Below are positions 1-5,806 of a DNA stretch of 5,806 bases, piece by piece. The notes below the pieces were generated by a model. That model had not been told where the DNA came from and made no database searches. It worked only from the letters and a program-made list of their open reading frames with translations. The position numbers were made by a program, and so were the translations under genes. Each line of letters starts with the position of its first letter. The stretch's first letter is position 1. This DNA is from an uncultured Alphaproteobacteria bacterium (GTDB lineage: Bacteria; Pseudomonadota; Alphaproteobacteria; RF32; CAG-239): assembly GCA_946618745.1 (NCBI GenBank), contig CAMOLN010000076.1, positions 1 to 5,806 of the forward strand, written 5' to 3'.

Positions 1-1855
1 CCGCCGTATCTCCTCTTTGCAACATTTCATAAGTTTTTTTATCATCCAAAGGTAATTCATCCATATTCAAATCAATACCTTGGCTGATTTTTATCCAATC
101 AACCGCTTTTTTTATTACCGTAAGTGTTTTCAATCCTAAAAAGTCAAACTTAATTAAACCGGTTTCTTCAACAAATTTCATATCATATTGCGTTACCGGC
201 ATATCAGCACGCGGATCCTTATATAAAGGAACCAATTGTTCCAAAGGTCTGTCTCCGATAACTACTCCGGCTGCATGCATACCCGAGTTGCGATACAACC
301 CTTCCAATTTCATTGCAATATCAAACAATTTATTTACTTGGGGATCTTCAACTCTCATTTGTTCCAATTCCGGAACCATTTCCAAAGCCATTGCCAACGT
401 AGGTTGTTTTCCTTCAACCGGCGGCGGAATCATTTTGGATATTCTATCAGCTTGACTGTAAGGCAAACCCATAACTCTGGCCACATCGCGAATAACTGCT
501 TTTGATTGTAATTTACCGTAGGTAATAATTTGTGCAACTTTATCCGCGCCGTATTTATTTTGCACATATTCAATGGTTTTATAGCGGTTTTCCTGGCAAA
601 AATCGACGTCGAAATCCGGCATATTAACACGTTCCGGATTCAAGAAACGTTCAAACAGCAAATCCAGTTTAATCGGATCAAGCTCGGTAATATGCAATGA
701 CCACGCCACAATTGAACCTGCACCGGAACCACGTCCCGGTCCTACCGGCACTCCGTTATTCTTTGACCAGGTTATAAAGTCGGAAACGATAAGAAAATAT
801 CCGGGAAATCCCATTTTCTTTATTACGCTCAGCTCATATTCCAAGCGAGCATAATACTTCTCATCAATTTCTTTCTTTTGTTCTTCACTCATTTCCGCAA
901 AATAAACATGTTTTTCCATACGCCCTTTCAGACCTTCATAAGCGCGCTTGGTAATATATTCATCTTGCGTCATGCCGTCGGGACAAATAAAAATAGGTAA
1001 TAGCGGCTGAACTTTTTTAGAAAGATAGTTGCACCTTTTAGCTATAACAACAGTATTTTGTAATGCTTCGGGCAAGTCTTCAAACAGCTTTACCATTTCA
1101 TCTTCCGAGCGCAACCTGTTGTTAATTGAAAAACGTTTCCGATTTTCATTGCTTAAAACTTCGGTTGCTGCAATACAAACCAAAGCATCATGGGCTTCAT
1201 ACATATCTTCATTAAAAAAGAAAGCCTCATTTGTTGCCACTAAAGGAATATCAAGTTCATAAGCCAAATCAATAAATTGTGCTTCGGTTTTTTTCTCATT
1301 TTCCAAACCGAGGCGCGCAATTTCCATATAAAAACGATCGCCGAATATTGATTTTAATTTAGCCGCTGTTTCCTTTGCTTCATCAATCCGATTCTCCAAT
1401 AATAATCTTCCTATTTGACCTTCAACCCCGCCTGATAAAGCAATCAATCCCGAGTTGGCATTTTCCAAATCGCTTATTTTAATATAAGGCTTTTCTGCAC
1501 TGTTGGGATTATCCAAATAGGATAATTTCATTAAATGCATTATGTTCATATAACCGGATTCGTTTGCGACTAATAAAACAATCTTATCTGGTTCAATAAT
1601 TAAACCTTTTGATTTTAATAAATCATCAGCGTCAGGATTACGTAAGTAAAATTGGCAACCTAAAATCGGTTTAATGCCGCTTTCCGGTGCAAATTTTGAT
1701 ACAGCTTTACCTCCAAACATATTGGCTGTATCCGTCATTGCAAAGGCGGGAATATTCATATCACGCAAACGACTAACCAATGCCGGAACTTTCATTGCTC
1801 CTTCCGACAGCGAATAAGCGGTATGAACCCTCAAAGGTATATATCTAGGCTCCAC
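1..1855 (-). CDS. dnaE: DNA polymerase III subunit alpha, N-terminal half (3' end cut by window edge)
   Basis: This is the catalytic subunit of the replicative DNA polymerase III. About 618 codons of an expected roughly 1,150 are present, uninterrupted from a GTG start at 1855 to the window edge. The PHP domain comes first, with LRVHTAYSLSEGA at residues 8-20. Its metal site looks degenerate: Arg9 stands where active PHP domains have the first His of HxH, and TDT at 41-43 replaces TDH. That matches proteobacterial DnaE, where proofreading normally comes from a separate DnaQ subunit. The palm follows, with GPGRGSGAGS from residue 372, MPDFDVDF carrying Asp416 and Asp418, and KFDFLGLKTLT carrying Asp571. 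These match the three catalytic aspartates of E. coli DnaE (401, 403, 555). The fingers, beta-clamp-binding and OB parts lie outside the window. GTG is chosen because an in-frame TGA sits four codons upstream, a GAGG lies 7 bases before it, and the next ATG (codon 21) would remove the start of the PHP domain. Confidence 0.97.
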   Translation of the reverse strand, partial: MEPRYIPLRVHTAYSLSEGAMKVPALVSRLRDMNIPAFAMTDTANMFGGKAVSKFAPESGIKPILGCQFYLRNPDADDLLKSKGLIIEPDKIVLLVANESGYMNIMHLMKLSYLDNPNSAEKPYIKISDLENANSGLIALSGGVEGQIGRLLLENRIDEAKETAAKLKSIFGDRFYMEIARLGLENEKKTEAQFIDLAYELDIPLVATNEAFFFNEDMYEAHDALVCIAATEVLSNENRKRFSINNRLRSEDEMVKLFEDLPEALQNTVVIAKRCNYLSKKVQPLLPIFICPDGMTQDEYITKRAYEGLKGRMEKHVYFAEMSEEQKKEIDEKYYARLEYELSVIKKMGFPGYFLIVSDFITWSKNNGVPVGPGRGSGAGSIVAWSLHITELDPIKLDLLFERFLNPERVNMPDFDVDFCQENRYKTIEYVQNKYGADKVAQIITYGKLQSKAVIRDVARVMGLPYSQADRISKMIPPPVEGKQPTLAMALEMVPELEQMRVEDPQVNKLFDIAMKLEGLYRNSGMHAAGVVIGDRPLEQLVPLYKDPRADMPVTQYDMKFVEETGLIKFDFLGLKTLTVIKKAVDWIKISQGIDLNMDELPLDDKKTYEMLQRGDTA

Positions 1856-1862
1856 TTCCTGA

Positions 1863-1866
1863 CCTC
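1863..1866 (-). promoter_or_regulatory. Shine-Dalgarno site that fixes the GTG start of dnaE
   Basis: The minus strand reads GAGG, then 7 bases, then GTG at 1855. This spacing supports GTG as the dnaE start, and no ATG in frame offers a plausible full-length alternative. The GAGG overlaps the last bases of a two-codon ATG-AAT-TGA reading frame (1873-1865) that is in frame with dnaE. The assignment rests on spacing and on the intact PHP N-terminus. Confidence 0.65.
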
Positions 1867-1888
1867 AATTCATATCAAAGACAAAATC

Positions 1889-1917
1889 ATAATAAACATT
1901 TTACTCTGATATCACAA
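1889..1917 (-). promoter_or_regulatory. Candidate sigma70-type promoter for dnaE
   Basis: On the minus strand, TTGTGA (1917-1912) is followed by 17 bases and then TATTAT (1894-1889). These match the housekeeping consensus at 4 of 6 and 5 of 6 positions with ideal spacing. Transcription would begin near 1882, giving a leader of about 27 bases that contains the GAGG site. An 8-base palindrome, TGATATCA (1907-1914), overlaps the -35 region. In A+T-rich DNA such matches also arise by chance, so this is a candidate only. Confidence 0.4.
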
Positions 1918-1944
1918 TGAAAAAATTAGATATTTTGCAAAAAA

Positions 1945-3018
1945 TTATTCCAAAGAAGCCAGCTTTTGTGCTTGATCATCGGCAATCAAAGCATCAATTA
2001 TTTCACCCAAAGCCCCGCCATGCATAACCTCATCTAATTTATACAAGGTCAAATTGATACGGTGATCGGTAACACGTCCTTGCGGAAAGTTATATGTGCG
2101 GATTCTCTCAGATCTGTCGCCGCTGCCGACTTGTTGTTTACGGGCTTCGGCATAAGCTGAATCGGTGGCTTCTTTTTGCGCATTATAAAGCTTTGCACGC
2201 AATTTTCTCATCGCATTATCGCGATTCTTAAATTGAGAACGCTCCTCTTGCGATTCAACTACAATTCCTGAAGGAATATGGGTTAAACGCACAGCTGAAC
2301 TGGTCTTATTAACTTTTTGCCCGCCGGCACCGGATGAACGAAAAGCCTCCATTTTAACATCTGCCGGGTTTATATAAATATCAACTTCTTCAATTTCCGG
2401 CAGAACTGCAACAGTAGCCGCTGAAGTATGCACTCGCCCTTGACTTTCTGTTACCGGAACGCGTTGCACGCGATGAGCTCCCGATTCAAATTTCAATTTA
2501 GCAAATACTCCCTTACCGGAGATTGAAGCCGTTGCTTCTTTATAACCACCCAATTCATTTTCCGAAGCATCCATGAACTCAAATTTCCAGCCTTGAGTTT
2601 CGGCATAACGTTGATACATTTCAAACAAATCTGCCGCAAAAAGTGCTGCCTCATCACCACCGGTTCCTGCGCGGACTTCTAAAATGGCATTTTTTTCATC
2701 ATCCGCATCTTTAGGCAGCAATAAAATTTTTATAGATTTTTCTTTTGCGGGAAGACTATCTTTCAAATCATAATATTCTGCTTCAGCCAATTCTTTCATT
2801 TCACGATCCATCGAAGCATCTTCCATAATTTCTTTAGCTTCGGACAAACTTTTTTTCATTTGATTGTATTCATTGATTGCTTCAACAACCGGAGCCAAAT
2901 TCGCTAATTCCTTATTCATTTTAACCAAACTATCAGGAGCAACCCCCGGTTCTGCGATAAGAGCTTCCAGTTCATTGTAACGATTTACCACATTGGCGAG
3001 TTTTTCGTTTATATCCAT
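1945..3018 (-). CDS. prfA: Peptide chain release factor 1 (RF1)
   Basis: RF1 recognises UAA and UAG stop codons in the ribosomal A site and triggers release of the finished protein. The 357-residue product has the normal full length for the family. A helical N-terminal domain (about 1-110) contains a charged stretch at 50-90. It is followed by the acidic [14 protein letters not shown] segment (114-127). The codon-recognition tripeptide is PVT at 188-190, within [19 protein letters not shown]. This is the RF1 type, not the SPF of RF2. The catalytic GGQ loop is at 232-234 in [12 protein letters not shown]; its Gln is the residue that PrmC methylates in other bacteria. The C-terminal end ([20 protein letters not shown]) is intact. 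The ATG at 3018 has AGGA (3027-3030) 8 bases upstream. The gene lies after a terminator that closes the RodZ-like gene and 89 bases before dnaE. The methylase gene prmC, often next to prfA, is not in the window. Confidence 0.98.
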   Translation of the reverse strand: MDINEKLANVVNRYNELEALIAEPGVAPDSLVKMNKELANLAPVVEAINEYNQMKKSLSEAKEIMEDASMDREMKELAEAEYYDLKDSLPAKEKSIKILLLPKDADDEKNAILEVRAGTGGDEAALFAADLFEMYQRYAETQGWKFEFMDASENELGGYKEATASISGKGVFAKLKFESGAHRVQRVPVTESQGRVHTSAATVAVLPEIEEVDIYINPADVKMEAFRSSGAGGQKVNKTSSAVRLTHIPSGIVVESQEERSQFKNRDNAMRKLRAKLYNAQKEATDSAYAEARKQQVGSGDRSERIRTYNFPQGRVTDHRINLTLYKLDEVMHGGALGEIIDALIADDQAQKLASLE

Positions 3019-3026
3019 CTTTTATT

Positions 3027-3030
3027 TCCT
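3027..3030 (-). promoter_or_regulatory. Shine-Dalgarno site of prfA
   Basis: AGGA on the minus strand lies 8 bases before the ATG at 3018. The spacing is normal, and the resulting N-terminus ([18 protein letters not shown]) looks like other RF1 N-termini. Confidence 0.6.
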
Positions 3031-3042
3031 ATTTTGTTTTTA

Positions 3043-3071
3043 TATATCAAAAATTGCAGGCGGTCTGCCAA
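3043..3071 (-). promoter_or_regulatory. Weak candidate promoter for prfA overlapping the upstream terminator
   Basis: On the minus strand, TTGGCA (3071-3066, 5 of 6 matches to the -35 consensus) is followed by 17 bases and then GATATA (3048-3043, 3 of 6 matches to the -10 consensus). TTGGCA lies mostly in the loop of the terminator hairpin. Initiation near 3036 would leave a leader of about 18 bases containing the prfA AGGA. The -10 match is poor, and prfA could instead be served by terminator read-through or by a promoter inside the RodZ-like gene. Confidence 0.25.
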
Positions 3072-3081
3072 TCGCCTGCAA
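3045..3081 (-). terminator. Rho-independent terminator after the RodZ-like gene
   Basis: A perfect 9-base inverted repeat pairs TTGCAGGCG (3054-3062) with CGCCTGCAA (3073-3081) around a 10-base loop. On the minus strand the stem runs directly into TTTTTGAT, the classic stem plus T-run layout. It begins about 18 bases after the TAA of the RodZ-like gene. On the plus strand the hairpin is followed by CCTATATTAC, which has no T-run, so it should act on minus-strand transcription. It probably ends the ptsP/RodZ-like transcript. Confidence 0.8.
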
Positions 3082-3099
3082 CCTATATTACATTTCATG

Positions 3100-4116
3100 T
3101 TAATGATTACCGTTAATATAACTGTCAATGTCAATGTGCATTTGTTTTCCCGTTCTGGCGATATCGGTCTTAACTCCGTTAACATACACATTAACACTTC
3201 CTTTTTTACCTATCGACAACATCAACCCTTTGTCATTAGGTAAAGTATAGTTTTCACCGGCTTGCAAAACCTTGCTTAAATAAAGTTTTTCTTCATTTTT
3301 TACCTCAATCCAGGTTTCACCCAAAACCTCTACAAACACTCCTTTATTTGGTATTACAACAGGTGGTTCAGTCTTAGAGCTTTCTGTTGAAATGTCTTCG
3401 GTAACAACCGCAGTCGTCTCGGGAACTTTGTTTTCAATTACCGAATTCGTATAAGAAGTTTCCACAACCGTCACTTGATTATCTTCAGGAGCGGGATTAT
3501 TCTCAACTGGAACTTCACTTTCTTGTGCCATATTCAATTCTTCGACAACTACCACATCACTGATTTCATTGTCTTGATTTTCGGTAACATCTTCCGCAGT
3601 CACAATTTCTTCGGAGGATTGATTATTATCATTAATTATTGTCCATGCACCATATAATAAACCTATTGCAACCAAACCAATTAATACGTAAGCCAGCTCA
3701 GGCATTGCCGATTTTTTCTGCGGCTCAACGATAATAATATCCGATTCTTTCTTTATAGTTGTTTCTTCTTTATATAACTCAACGATATTACTGCTGTTTA
3801 ATCCTAAAAAATCAGCATAGGAACGCACAAAACCCACCCCATACGGAAACGCCGGCACTTCGCTGTAATTACTGTCTTCTATAGCCTCCAGATACTGTTT
3901 GCGAATACACAATCTCTTAGCCACATCTATAATTTTTAATCCTTTTTCCTGGCGCATATTTTTCAGCAAAGTTCCAACTTTCGTAATAGTCGGAGCTTTC
4001 TCAATTTTTTCCTTATCTTCCGATACAGGCTTGATTTTAGGCTCTGTTTCGGTAACTTTTGCTTTTTTCACGTTGCGTTTCCCCTCTGTTTTTTTAACTT
4101 TATTTAACATCATCAT
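3100..4116 (-). CDS. RodZ-like membrane protein: N-terminal helix-turn-helix, one membrane segment, C-terminal DUF4115-type domain
   Basis: The 338-residue product has the RodZ layout. RodZ proteins link the MreB cytoskeleton to the cell-wall elongation machinery. A Lys/Glu-rich head (1-44) precedes a Cro/xre-type helix-turn-helix at about 45-115 (VGTLLKNMRQEKGLKIIDVA, then YLEAIEDSNYSEVPAFPYGV and FVRSYADFLGL). This is the RodZ form that binds MreB rather than DNA. A single hydrophobic segment (139-161) follows. Next is an acidic Glu/Thr/Val-rich linker (162-257), predicted periplasmic. A beta-rich C-terminal domain (258-332, with ETWIEV and VNVYVNGV) resembles the RodZ C-terminal DUF4115 domain. 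The positive-inside rule fits, with Lys before the helix and acidic residues after it. Three ATGs (4116, 4113, 4110) follow AGGA at 4118-4121. The third has the best spacing (7 bases); the outermost is given here so nothing is cut. The gene starts 9 bases after the ptsP stop. The family is clear, but a role with MreB is inferred. Confidence 0.87.
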   Translation of the reverse strand: MMMLNKVKKTEGKRNVKKAKVTETEPKIKPVSEDKEKIEKAPTITKVGTLLKNMRQEKGLKIIDVAKRLCIRKQYLEAIEDSNYSEVPAFPYGVGFVRSYADFLGLNSSNIVELYKEETTIKKESDIIIVEPQKKSAMPELAYVLIGLVAIGLLYGAWTIINDNNQSSEEIVTAEDVTENQDNEISDVVVVEELNMAQESEVPVENNPAPEDNQVTVVETSYTNSVIENKVPETTAVVTEDISTESSKTEPPVVIPNKGVFVEVLGETWIEVKNEEKLYLSKVLQAGENYTLPNDKGLMLSIGKKGSVNVYVNGVKTDIARTGKQMHIDIDSYINGNH

Positions 4117-4117
4117 A

Positions 4118-4121
4118 TCCT
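4118..4121 (-). promoter_or_regulatory. Shine-Dalgarno site of the RodZ-like gene, bearing on which of three ATGs is used
   Basis: The minus strand reads AGGA, then T, then three consecutive ATGs. Distances from AGGA are 1, 4 and 7 bases for the ATGs at 4116, 4113 and 4110. The first is too close for normal initiation, so the real start is probably 4110 or 4113. The protein changes by only two Met residues. Confidence 0.55.
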
Positions 4122-4125
4122 GTTT

Positions 4126-5806
4126 TTAAAAAATTACAATACTATGATCGTAAGCATAGGTCATAATTTGCGAACGCAGGCTTCGTTGATTTCTTTTTAG
4201 TAAAGTATTCAAATAATCAGCAAGCTGTTCTGTATTAACTGACCTGGCCATCTTTTTAATTTTATAAAATGACGAACCCGATACGGACAAATTGCGATAC
4301 CCTAAACCTAATAAAGCTAAGGCTTCAATAGGATTCGAGGCCATTTCCCCGCATATTGAGCAAGTAACTTTATATTCCATACATTTATCAATAATTTCTT
4401 TCAATATTCTTAAGAAAGGTGCCGAAAGCACATCATATCGATTTATTAACCGATTATTGGTGCGATCACAAGCAAAAACAAATTGTGCCAAGTCATTTGT
4501 TCCTATAGAAACAAAATCCACCTGCGGCAAAATTTCATCCAATTGGAACAATAATGAGGGAACTTCCAACATCATTCCTACTTTTACTGATTTCGGAGCA
4601 ATCCCGTTATTGTTTTTTTCTTTATCCAATTCAATCATAAGAGTTTCTTTAGCATCTTCAAACTCAGTCAAATTGGCAATCATCGGAAACATCACATTAA
4701 GTTCCTTGCCTTCTGTGGCTCTTATAAATGCTCGCAACTGTTTACGCAATATAGCGCGTCTATCCAAAGTAATGCGAATGGACCGCCAACCTATGGCCGG
4801 ATTTTCTTCTTCGGAAAATCCCCAATAAGGCAAAAGCTTATCCGATCCGACATCCAGACTGCGAAAAACCACTTTTCGATTCCCGGCCTTATCCATTAAT
4901 TTTTTATAAAAAGATAACTGTTCTTCAACATCAGGCATTTTATTGGCAGACATAAATGGAATTTCGGTTCGATATAACCCTACGCCGCGACAATTGGTGC
5001 TTTCAATATAATCCAAATCAAAATCTAAACCGACATTTATAAATATATTAACCTTTTGTCCGTCCAAAGTCTTTGAGGCCAAACGCCTTAAAGCGCCCAT
5101 TTGTTTTAATTCTTGTTCGCGCTGAACTATCTTCTGCCGTATTTTCTCTAAAATTTTGCCATCCGGTGACAAATAAACAATCGCATTTTCTCCGTCAACA
5201 GCCAACACTTCGCCGTTGCGAACTTCGTTGTAAATACCTTTTATCTTTGCTACTACCGGAATGCCCAAAGCTTTAGCAACTATCGCTACATGCATGGTTG
5301 GGGTTCCATCTTCCAAAATCAATGCACGTATCTTGTGATAGTCATAATCCATTAAATCTGCCGGCCCCATGGCCTGAGCAATAACTATAATATCTTGTTC
5401 TCCGGTTACTTTCGATTCGTATTTGTCACCATACAGATAAGACAACAAACGATCGGTAACATCTCGCAAATCATTCAGCCTTTCCCGCAGATAAACATCT
5501 TGAGTCCCTGCCAAGCGATTCCACATATCCTCATAAGCACGTTCTACCGCAGCTTCAACAGTTAATCCGCCTTCGATATGGTTGGTCATTCTTTTCAACC
5601 ACCCCTTATCTTTTGCAAACATACGATAAGCATCCAAAATTTCGGCATGCTCACCAAATCCTAACTTAGCGGTATTGAATTTCTCATCCAAATCTTTATT
5701 CATTTGCTCATGAGCATCAAGAAGTCGCTTCATTTCTGCATCTTTATCTTTTGCAAAAATATTAGTAACTGCCTGCCGCCGTCTGTGTACTACTGCTGCT
5801 CCGATT
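4126..5806 (-). CDS. ptsP: Phosphoenolpyruvate-protein phosphotransferase of the nitrogen PTS, EI-Ntr (5' end cut by window edge)
   Basis: EI-Ntr takes phosphate from phosphoenolpyruvate and passes it to NPr (PtsO) and then EIIA-Ntr (PtsN). This cytoplasmic regulatory chain is linked to nitrogen and potassium status. The frame stays open to the window edge (IGAAVVHRRRQAVTNIFAKD lies upstream of the first in-window ATG at 5733), so 559 C-terminal residues are present. The family usually has about 750, including an N-terminal GAF domain that lies outside. The helical HPr-binding region comes first. The swivelling domain follows, with the phosphorylated His (codon 5290-5292) in TPTMHVAIVAKALGIP. 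Then comes the PEP-binding barrel: GVGLYRTEIPFM, FRSLDVGSDKLLPYW, ENPAIGWRSIRI, MFPMIA, MMLEVPSLLFQLD and FVSIGTNDLAQF, ending with ICGEMASNP, whose Cys (codon 4351-4353) matches the catalytic Cys of enzyme I. All key residues are present. The His motif favours EI-Ntr of alphaproteobacteria over sugar-PTS EI; confirming the GAF domain needs upstream sequence. The TAA lies 9 bases before the RodZ-like gene. Confidence 0.94.
   Translation of the reverse strand, partial: IGAAVVHRRRQAVTNIFAKDKDAEMKRLLDAHEQMNKDLDEKFNTAKLGFGEHAEILDAYRMFAKDKGWLKRMTNHIEGGLTVEAAVERAYEDMWNRLAGTQDVYLRERLNDLRDVTDRLLSYLYGDKYESKVTGEQDIIVIAQAMGPADLMDYDYHKIRALILEDGTPTMHVAIVAKALGIPVVAKIKGIYNEVRNGEVLAVDGENAIVYLSPDGKILEKIRQKIVQREQELKQMGALRRLASKTLDGQKVNIFINVGLDFDLDYIESTNCRGVGLYRTEIPFMSANKMPDVEEQLSFYKKLMDKAGNRKVVFRSLDVGSDKLLPYWGFSEEENPAIGWRSIRITLDRRAILRKQLRAFIRATEGKELNVMFPMIANLTEFEDAKETLMIELDKEKNNNGIAPKSVKVGMMLEVPSLLFQLDEILPQVDFVSIGTNDLAQFVFACDRTNNRLINRYDVLSAPFLRILKEIIDKCMEYKVTCSICGEMASNPIEALALLGLGYRNLSVSGSSFYKIKKMARSVNTEQLADYLNTLLKRNQRSLRSQIMTYAYDHSIVIF

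Noticed and set aside
1238..1855. Degenerate PHP metal site in DnaE considered as evidence of a decayed gene
   Set aside because: Loss of PHP metal ligands is normal in proteobacterial DnaE. The frame is intact and all three polymerase aspartates are present.
1933..1942. Perfect palindrome TTTTGCAAAA just after prfA, considered as a terminator
   Set aside because: It has no loop, only a central GC pair, and no strong stem before a T-run. Such palindromes are common by chance in A+T-rich DNA.
3054..3081. The inverted repeat considered as an operator or a recombination site
   Set aside because: The G+C-rich stem, 10-base loop, following T-run and position just after a stop codon fit an intrinsic terminator better. 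No mobile-element gene is nearby.
3009..3243. Short open frames on both strands across the prfA/RodZ-like gap
   Set aside because: They run through the terminator hairpin and overlap the conserved ends of both genes. The peptides look like translated non-coding or shadow sequence.
3790..3990. The helix-turn-helix of the RodZ-like protein considered as a phage-type repressor
   Set aside because: The domain is followed by a membrane segment and a DUF4115-like C-terminus, the RodZ architecture. No phage genes or operator-like repeats are present.
4292..4828. A 178-codon open frame on the plus strand inside ptsP
   Set aside because: It lies antisense to strongly conserved PtsP motifs, resembles no known protein and has no gene-like context. 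The shorter plus-strand frames over dnaE, the RodZ-like gene and ptsP are rejected for the same reason.

Overview
The window is a compact, A+T-rich bacterial chromosome segment with four protein genes, all on the minus strand. Transcription therefore runs from base 5806 towards base 1. The two end genes are cut by the window edges. In transcription order they are ptsP (nitrogen-PTS enzyme I, 5' end missing), a RodZ-like membrane helix-turn-helix gene, prfA (peptide release factor 1) and dnaE (DNA polymerase III alpha, 3' half missing).

The likely source is an A+T-rich alphaproteobacterium. The PtsP active-site segment (TPTMHVAIVAKALGIP) and the DnaE N-terminus (LRVHTAYSLSEGA) look like alphaproteobacterial versions. 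A ptsP / RodZ-like HTH / prfA neighbourhood is also familiar from that class. This is inference from remembered family patterns; a finer taxonomic call is not supported. The standard bacterial code fits: no in-frame TGA occurs, Trp is TGG, and the three visible stop codons are all TAA.

Layout: 4126-5806 is ptsP, lacking its N-terminal sensory part. Nine bases later comes the RodZ-like gene (3100-4116), so the two are probably co-transcribed. A strong intrinsic terminator (3054-3081, followed by a T-run) closes that unit. A short gap then leads to prfA (1945-3018), which has its own Shine-Dalgarno and a possible promoter overlapping the terminator. An 89-base gap with a reasonable sigma70-type promoter candidate precedes dnaE (1-1855), which starts at GTG.

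The genes act in separate core processes: phosphotransfer regulation, cell shape, translation termination and chromosome replication. No phage, insertion sequence, CRISPR, toxin or defence gene is visible, and I found no convincing new system. The most useful points are the gene order (prfA followed by dnaE instead of prmC), the stacked terminator and possible promoter before prfA, and the start signals of dnaE and the RodZ-like gene.
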